Below are positions 59,322 to 64,000 of a DNA stretch of 64,000 nt, piece by piece (positions within the stretch are counted from its first letter, which is position 1; each line of letters begins with the position of its first letter). This DNA is from Kribbella sp. VKM Ac-2569. GTDB lineage: Bacteria > Actinomycetota > Actinomycetes > Propionibacteriales > Kribbellaceae. The stretch is taken from contig NZ_SGXJ01000001.1 in the NCBI RefSeq assembly GCF_004216905.1, positions 992,001 to 1,056,000 of the forward strand, written 5' to 3'. The notes under the pieces are model-generated. The model did no database searches, was not told the DNA's origin, and saw nothing but the letters and a program-made list of their open reading frames with translations. The position numbers and the translations under genes are program-made.

Positions 59322-61706
59322 TCAGTTGAACGACACGGTGTGAGTTGCGCCTTTCGTACCGCTGACGGCGATGTCCATCACCAGCTGTTTGCCGGTGGCA
59401 ACTACCGTGACGGCCGGATCCTTGGCGAGCACCGCGCCGACCTGACGGTCGATCGTCAGCCGGACGGTTTGCGCGGTCCGGCTCGGATCGGACACGGCGA
59501 CAGTCGTCGTCCGGCCGTCGCTGCCGATCACCACGGAGGCGGGCCCGTCACTGGCCACCAATCGCGGCCCTTCAGCTACCTCGGACACGGCACCGGCTGT
59601 CCAGAAGTTCACCAGGACCAGGTTCTCGCGGTGGGACCGAATCGCTTGGACATTCGGATTGTTGACAAGGACGGTCATCCCCGGATCAGCCGCCCGCTCG
59701 GCCGTCTGCCGACTGGTTGCATTGGGCAACACGACGTACGCGTAGTTCCCGGTCTCGGTCCCGTGTTCCAGGATGAGCTTGGCGTAGCGGCGGGTGTACG
59801 GCGTCGTCGAGCCGGCCGTGTCGTTGCCGATGTTGATCTCGGACCACGATCCGGTCCGGTCCTCGCGCTGGATCCTGAGTGGCCCGCCACTGGGGAACAC
59901 GTAGCCCGCGACGCCCTCCAGGTGCGCCCACTGCGGGTCGTCGTACGTCCCGTCCGTTGCTCCGCTGCCGTCGAGCAGCAGCGCGGCCGTCCCGTTCTCG
60001 TGGAGATTCCGATTGTCGACAATCGTCTCGACCGGGTAGCCGCCGGTGCCGGTGACTCCGGCGCCGAGGGCAACGATCGAGTCGCTCAGACAGAACCAGG
60101 ACTTCCTGGCCTGCAGGGTCTTGTCGTGGTTGATCAGGTGCATTCCGACCGCGCCGGCGACGTTCTTGTACGACGCTCCACCGACCCATTCGGCGTACGC
60201 CGCGACCGTCCCGGTCCCACTCCCGGAGCCGCCCGGTTGGCGGGGTTGCGTGCTGACCGTCGTACCGGGCATCCGTTGCGCGTCGACCGTCGGCCAATAG
60301 GCGTCGTTGAACTGGGACTGGTCGCCGTTGTACAGGTACGTCATGCCGTCGCCGACGTACCAGCCGCGGAGGTTCTCGCCGTTGCCCCACTCGTAGCGCG
60401 CCATCCGCTTCGACGACATCGCGATCGCGAACGTCCAGCCCGGACGGCGGTGCACGACGCGGTCCTGGTTGTAGAACTGGAAGTGCCGCGGGACAGCCGG
60501 CGCCGGGACGACACCGGCATCGTCGAGCAGCGCCTTCGCACGGGAGATCTCCGGGATCGACGCACCCGGGAGGTAGTCGTTGAGGCGATCGCGGGTGATC
60601 CAACCCTTGGCGAGCGGCTTGTAGCGCGAGGCGTACGGCTCGGCGACGCCGCTCGCGAGGAGCAGGACTGTCGACGTGGTGCCGTGGCCGTTGCGATGGT
60701 CGCCGGCCCGTTCGCGGGAGATCGCGCGGCCGGAGACGCAGTCCATCATCAGATTGTCGACAATAAACGGCGCGAAGCTCGCCTCGACCGCGTCCAGGAG
60801 TACGGCGCGGTTCGGGTCGGCGATCTCCCAGGTGGAGCCGCCGAGCAGGGCGATCAGGTTCGCGACCCCGCCCAGCGCCACGTTGCCGTACGTCCCGACG
60901 TACGCGAGGTTGCCGTGCTGGACGAACGAGCCGTCGCGGTAGAAGCCGTCGCCGCTCGTGACGTAGGTGAAGACGCTGTTCTTGCCGGACTCTGCGACGT
61001 CGCTGAGGGCATCGCGTGCTGTCGACAATTTGACGGTCGACTTTCCGACGATGCCGCGGAGCGCGACGATCAGCGCCTTGTCGACCCGGTTGGCGCCGGT
61101 CTCGCGGAGCGTGGGCGAGTTGGTACGCCGGTTCGGGTCCGGGACGAACCGGTCGACGGCCGTCAGGTACTTGGTGAGCTGCTCAGCGGACAGGACGTCG
61201 TACGCGAGAACGCAGGTGTCGAGCAGCGCCCGCGGCGCACCGATCTCCCAGAACCACCAGTTCCCGGTCTCTTTGAGCGTCTCGTTGTAGGCGTTCGCGT
61301 TCAGGAAGTCGAGCGCCCCACTCAACAGTTCTCCGGTCTCGCTCTCGGTCTGGGTAGTGCCTGTGGTCGCGCGGGCGAGCGCGATCGTCTTCAGGCGCGT
61401 GTAGCTGATCGAGAAGTTCCCGCTCGTCGAGCTGAGCGGCAGATCCGGCCAGAGCGCCGTCCGGTCCGCCGACGTGATCATCGTGTCGACGTACTGCTGC
61501 GCCTGCGTGCTGAGGCCGGCGAGCGCGTTGGCGTACGCCGGATCGGCCGTGTCGATCGCCCCGCCGGTGTTGAGCTCGGCCCAACGTGTGCGGAGTACGT
61601 CGTACTCGTCCTCGGCGTACGCGCGGGTGGGCAACCCGAGCGTGCTGAGCGCACCGGCGGCAAGGCCGGCCTGAAGCAACAGTCGACGACGGATGAAGGG
61701 CGGCAT
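59322..61706 (-). CDS. Polysaccharide lyase family 8 (hyaluronate/chondroitin/xanthan lyase type)
   Basis: 794 residues. The N-terminus (FIRRRLLLQAGLAAGALSTL) is a probable Tat/Sec signal cut near AYA (31). The helical alpha/alpha-toroid domain holds the active site: NWW at 149-151 in GNWWFWEIGAPRALL, His264 and Tyr269 in FVQHGNLAYVGTYGNV, and RAISRERAGDHRNG (327-340). Beta-sandwich domains follow (YVGDGMTYLYNGDQSQFNDA, and an end ATHTVSFN). It cleaves uronic-acid polysaccharides by beta-elimination outside the cell; which polymer is not clear. ATG has GAGGAG upstream and a LacI-type operator 20 nt before it. Confidence 0.94.
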   Translation of the reverse strand: MPPFIRRRLLLQAGLAAGALSTLGLPTRAYAEDEYDVLRTRWAELNTGGAIDTADPAYANALAGLSTQAQQYVDTMITSADRTALWPDLPLSSTSGNFSISYTRLKTIALARATTGTTQTESETGELLSGALDFLNANAYNETLKETGNWWFWEIGAPRALLDTCVLAYDVLSAEQLTKYLTAVDRFVPDPNRRTNSPTLRETGANRVDKALIVALRGIVGKSTVKLSTARDALSDVAESGKNSVFTYVTSGDGFYRDGSFVQHGNLAYVGTYGNVALGGVANLIALLGGSTWEIADPNRAVLLDAVEASFAPFIVDNLMMDCVSGRAISRERAGDHRNGHGTTSTVLLLASGVAEPYASRYKPLAKGWITRDRLNDYLPGASIPEISRAKALLDDAGVVPAPAVPRHFQFYNQDRVVHRRPGWTFAIAMSSKRMARYEWGNGENLRGWYVGDGMTYLYNGDQSQFNDAYWPTVDAQRMPGTTVSTQPRQPGGSGSGTGTVAAYAEWVGGASYKNVAGAVGMHLINHDKTLQARKSWFCLSDSIVALGAGVTGTGGYPVETIVDNRNLHENGTAALLLDGSGATDGTYDDPQWAHLEGVAGYVFPSGGPLRIQREDRTGSWSEINIGNDTAGSTTPYTRRYAKLILEHGTETGNYAYVVLPNATSRQTAERAADPGMTVLVNNPNVQAIRSHRENLVLVNFWTAGAVSEVAEGPRLVASDGPASVVIGSDGRTTTVAVSDPSRTAQTVRLTIDRQVGAVLAKDPAVTVVATGKQLVMDIAVSGTKGATHTVSFN

Positions 61707-61725
61707 CGCGACTCCTCGAACGGTA

Positions 61726-61737
61726 GTAAACGCTTAC
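61726..61737. promoter_or_regulatory. LacI/cre-type operator GTAAACGCTTAC upstream of the PL8 lyase
   Basis: A near-palindrome with central CG, 19 nt before the lyase ATG, in the form bound by LacI-family regulators (TGTAAACGCTTACA-like). The two LacI genes downstream are the obvious candidates. Confidence 0.7.
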
Positions 61738-61781
61738 CGCCAAGCCTGCCGTCTGCTCATAACAGTCGTCAACAGGTGACT

Positions 61782-61799
61782 GTGATCAGTTCTGATCAC
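61782..61799. promoter_or_regulatory. Inverted repeat GTGATCA-N4-TGATCAC
   Basis: Perfect 7-bp arms around GTTC in the 94-bp gap between the hemW stop and the PL8 lyase start. With no T-run it looks more like an operator than a terminator. Confidence 0.5.
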
Positions 61800-61800
61800 T

Positions 61801-63012
61801 TCACGGGAGCAGGTCCCGGACCACCGCATCGGCCAGCAACCGCCCGCGGTCAGTCAGCACGAGCCGGTCGCCGGACACCACGACGAGCCCGTCGGCCACC
61901 ACCTGGTCCAGTGAAGCGCGACCTGGCTCGTCGAGCACATCCAGCGGAAGTCCGGCCGACAACCTGACCTCGAGCAGCACTCGCTCGACGCGCCGGGTCT
62001 CCTCGTCGAGGGTCTCCCGCGCGTGCGCCGGACTCTCGCCGGCGTTGATGCGCTCGGCGTACGCGCTCGGATGCTTGACGTTCCACCAGCGCACCCCGCC
62101 GACATGGCTGTGCGCGCCCGGCCCGATCCCCCACCAGGTGTCGCCGCGCCAGTACAGCTCGTTGTGGCGGCAGCGTGCCGCCGTACTGCGGGCCCAGTTG
62201 GACACCTCGTACCACCGCAGCCCCTGGGCCGACAGCAGTTCATCGGCCAGCACGTACTTGTCGGCCAGGTCGTCGTCGTCCGGCATCGGCAGTTCACCGC
62301 GCCGGATCCGCCGCGCGAGCTGCGTGCCGTCCTCGATGATCAACGCGTACGCGCTGACGTGGTCCGGCTGCGCCGACAACGCCGACTCCAGCGACGCCCG
62401 CCAGTCGTCGAGCGACTCCCCCGGCGTCCCGTAGATGAGGTCCAGGTTCACGTGCTCGAACCCGGCCGCGGTCGCTTCCTTGACCGCCTGCAACGCGCGG
62501 CCCGGCGTGTGCTGCCGGTCGAGGATGCGCAGTACATGCGAGGACGCGCTCTGCATCCCGAAACTGACCCGGGTGAATCCCGCCTCGAGCAACGCCTCGA
62601 GGTACGCCGGGTCCACCGACTCCGGATTCGCCTCCGTCGTCACCTCCGCGCCAGGCGCGAGCCCGAACTCGTCCCGCACGGCGGCCAGCATCTTCCCCAG
62701 ATCGGCGGCCGGCAGCAAGGTCGGCGTACCGCCCCCGAAGAACACCGTGTCGACCGGCCGGTCCAGATCCCCCAGGACCCGCCGCGCCATCCGGACCTCG
62801 TCGACCGCGGTCTCGGCGTACGACGCCTGCGAACCCCCACCACCCAACTCCTTGGCGGTGTAGGTGTTGAAGTCGCAGTACCCGCACCGCGACGCACAGA
62901 ACGGCACATGCAGATAGAACCCCAACGGCCGCGCGGAAGCCTCCCGCACAGCAGCATCCGGCAACGCCCCATCCCGAGGCGCAACCTCCCCCTCAGGCAA
63001 TGTCGACGGCAC
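61801..63012 (-). CDS. hemW: Radical SAM heme chaperone HemW
   Basis: Radical-SAM protein that binds and delivers heme; formerly annotated as oxygen-independent coproporphyrinogen III oxidase. 403 residues from GTG 63012. The cluster motif CASRCGYC (Cys39, Cys43, Cys46) follows LGFYLHVPF. VDTVFFGGGTPTLLPAADLG and FGMQSASSHVLRILDRQH are family blocks; the C-terminal HemN_C domain contains LEVRLSAGLPLDVL. TAGGAT ends 6 nt before the start (63019-63024), suggesting a leaderless mRNA. Usually next to hrcA in actinobacteria; here about 17 kb away. Confidence 0.95.
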   Translation of the reverse strand: MPSTLPEGEVAPRDGALPDAAVREASARPLGFYLHVPFCASRCGYCDFNTYTAKELGGGGSQASYAETAVDEVRMARRVLGDLDRPVDTVFFGGGTPTLLPAADLGKMLAAVRDEFGLAPGAEVTTEANPESVDPAYLEALLEAGFTRVSFGMQSASSHVLRILDRQHTPGRALQAVKEATAAGFEHVNLDLIYGTPGESLDDWRASLESALSAQPDHVSAYALIIEDGTQLARRIRRGELPMPDDDDLADKYVLADELLSAQGLRWYEVSNWARSTAARCRHNELYWRGDTWWGIGPGAHSHVGGVRWWNVKHPSAYAERINAGESPAHARETLDEETRRVERVLLEVRLSAGLPLDVLDEPGRASLDQVVADGLVVVSGDRLVLTDRGRLLADAVVRDLLP

Positions 63013-63018
63013 CCACCC

Positions 63019-63024
63019 ATCCTA
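63019..63024 (-). promoter_or_regulatory. -10 box TAGGAT of hemW
   Basis: On the minus strand TAGGAT is followed by 6 nt and the GTG start of hemW; no Shine-Dalgarno separates them. Confidence 0.5.
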
Positions 63025-63078
63025 CGGACCCACAACCACCCCTCCACACGCTGACCACAGCCCGCCCCCACAGTCCGG

Positions 63079-63828
63079 TCAGAAGCTGGGGTAGGGGGTT
63101 CCTTCGGGGCGTGGGGCCTTGAGGTTGAGTCCGGCGGTTCGGGTCGGGCCTCGGAGTTTCAGGTGGTTGGACTCGATTGTGTAGGTAAGCGGCGTGCGGA
63201 GGCTTTCGAGGACCGCCTCTTCGAGGGCGGTGGGGTGACCGGGGGCGACGGTGAGGTCGGTGAAGGTGAGGGTGTCGTTGTCGCGCGTAACCGTGGCGAT
63301 GAAGGGACTGCTGCCGGTGGAGCCGCTGGCTTCGGTGCCGTCGAGGGTCAGGGTTGCGGGGCCGACGCCGAAATAGTGTTGGAAGAGGCCACCGCGGACG
63401 ACCGACTCGATGGTCCAGGTGGTGCCGTCGAGCGGGAGATCGGGTTCGGCGAACCGGCGATCGAGCAGCACGATCGTCGTACCGCCGTCGATCAAGGTGA
63501 GCGTATCGCCCTCGACCGACCACTCCGGCTCGTCCAACAGGAGCCTCATGAGCCAGTCGTCCTGGGCCTCGAACTCCGGACCGCATCCCATCTGGGTCTG
63601 GATCGCCCGCTCGAACCGCAGGACCCCGTCGTCGAGCATGATCCCACCGCTCAGCTCGTTACAGCCGGCCCGCGCGATCAGGACGCCGTCCTTCCGGATC
63701 TCCACCCGAATCCGGGTCCCCGGGACCAGCTCTCGCTCCACATCATCTTCGGTCACCGCCACCGACAAGTACGTCTTCCCGAGCGGCGATCCCTCTCCAC
63801 CGATCAACGGCCCATAAACCAACGTCAT
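63079..63828 (-). CDS. META/HslJ-domain protein
   Basis: 249 residues, strand-rich, with two related halves. The first (about 15-125) shows the META pattern: IRVEIRKDGVLIARAGCNEL, then FERAIQTQMGCGPE and TLTLIDGGTTIVLLD. The second (about 130-235) repeats LDGTTWTIESVV and ATLTLDGTEASGSTG without the Cys. No signal peptide, though META proteins are often lipoproteins. Function unknown; HslJ relatives are heat- or antibiotic-stress linked. It begins just after the plus-strand gene region at the window end. Confidence 0.82.
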   Translation of the reverse strand: MTLVYGPLIGGEGSPLGKTYLSVAVTEDDVERELVPGTRIRVEIRKDGVLIARAGCNELSGGIMLDDGVLRFERAIQTQMGCGPEFEAQDDWLMRLLLDEPEWSVEGDTLTLIDGGTTIVLLDRRFAEPDLPLDGTTWTIESVVRGGLFQHYFGVGPATLTLDGTEASGSTGSSPFIATVTRDNDTLTFTDLTVAPGHPTALEEAVLESLRTPLTYTIESNHLKLRGPTRTAGLNLKAPRPEGTPYPSF

Positions 63829-63911
63829 CCGATGCCCCCAACCGCGTCCTCCCCATCATGGACCCGTGAACGACGGGTTCGTAAAGGCGTCTTTGGGCTC
63901 GGGTGCGCGTA

Positions 63912-63917
63912 TATGCT
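63912..63917 (+). promoter_or_regulatory. -10 box TATGCT before the last gene
   Basis: TATGCT ends 7 nt before the ATG at 63925, again without a Shine-Dalgarno. Confidence 0.4.
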
Positions 63918-63924
63918 CGCCGCC

Positions 63925-64000
63925 ATGCTGAGTGATGGGGTGCGGACGATCACCGCTGGTGGGGTTGAGCATTGGGTGCGGGTGGCTGGGGCGGGGAACG
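63925..64000 (+). CDS. Start of a gene cut by the window end
   Basis: Only 25 codons are visible (MLSDGVRTITAGGVEHWVRV then AGAGN). The pattern, a short strand, a turn and V-x-G-x-G-N, resembles the first strands of an alpha/beta-hydrolase, but this is too little to be sure. The preceding TATGCT at 7 nt supports the start. Confidence 0.5.
   Translation, partial: MLSDGVRTITAGGVEHWVRVAGAGN

Noticed and set aside
59295-61967. An 890-codon plus-strand open frame
   Set aside because: It runs antisense to the PL8 lyase, has no signal or domain, and its Arg/Val/Asp-rich composition is that of the mirror frame of a high-GC gene.
61801-63012. Oxygen-independent coproporphyrinogen III oxidase (HemN)
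   Set aside because: The length, cluster motif and chromosomal context fit HemW, the heme chaperone, rather than true HemN.

Overview
The window is chromosomal DNA of a high-GC actinobacterium. Codon use, the gene set, Tat and lipoprotein signals and many apparently leaderless genes fit Propionibacteriales, and a Kribbella-like organism is my best guess. That is inference from gene content, not a database result. No rRNA, tRNA, CRISPR array, insertion sequence or phage block was found.

A backbone of housekeeping genes runs through the window, almost all on the minus strand. Read from high to low coordinate it is hemW (61.8-63.0 kb), a DUF3097 gene (49.5 kb, plus strand), hrcA-dnaJ-rsmE (44.8-41.9 kb), phoH-ybeY-CNNM/CorC-cytidine-deaminase-like-era (38.7-34.7 kb), leuA (23.5-21.8 kb), recO (11.9 kb) and uppS (3.5 kb). 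This matches the order often seen in actinobacteria, but accessory blocks sit in nearly every gap.

Region by region: 0-1.6 kb is a NarL-type two-component pair cut by the window start. 3.7-5.3 kb holds two coupled secreted proteins of unknown role. 5.3-9.4 kb is a tandem array of three paralogous PIN-domain toxin-antitoxin operons with the remnant of a fourth, followed at 9.9-11.1 kb by a tandem-Phd antitoxin and a RelE-like protein. 11.9-15.3 kb has an NmrA-like oxidoreductase, an aldo/keto reductase and a GNAT-GNAT-Nudix fusion. 15.3-21.6 kb is a complete peptide/nickel-type ABC importer operon. 23.6 kb carries a leucine attenuator leader ahead of leuA. 23.8-34.7 kb contains an OmpR-type two-component pair, a DUF1501/DUF1800 pair, a DMT transporter, small enzymes, an AraC/SDR divergent pair and two acetyltransferases. 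38.8-41.8 kb has a zinc phospholipase-like protein, a SigE-type sigma factor with a GerMN membrane partner, and an ArsR repressor. 44.9-49.5 kb has an Idh/MocA-ThuA sugar pair, a stand-alone EF-Tu domain II-like protein, a metallo-hydrolase and an NCS1 permease. 50.3-54.9 kb has a large patatin, a lipoprotein, a membrane protein and a VOC protein. 54.9-61.7 kb is a polysaccharide-use region: two LacI regulators around an orphan sugar-binding protein, a decayed M60-like fragment, and a PL8 polysaccharide lyase with a LacI-type operator.

The most interesting signals are the toxin-antitoxin array (shared promoter architecture, a decayed copy, near-identical toxin 3' ends, DnaA-box-like words upstream), two related long palindromes each placed between convergent genes, the LLLL leader peptide and hairpin before leuA, a hrcA promoter whose -10 box contains the stop codon of the upstream gene, and a widespread pattern of a -10 hexamer ending 6-7 nt before the start codon.
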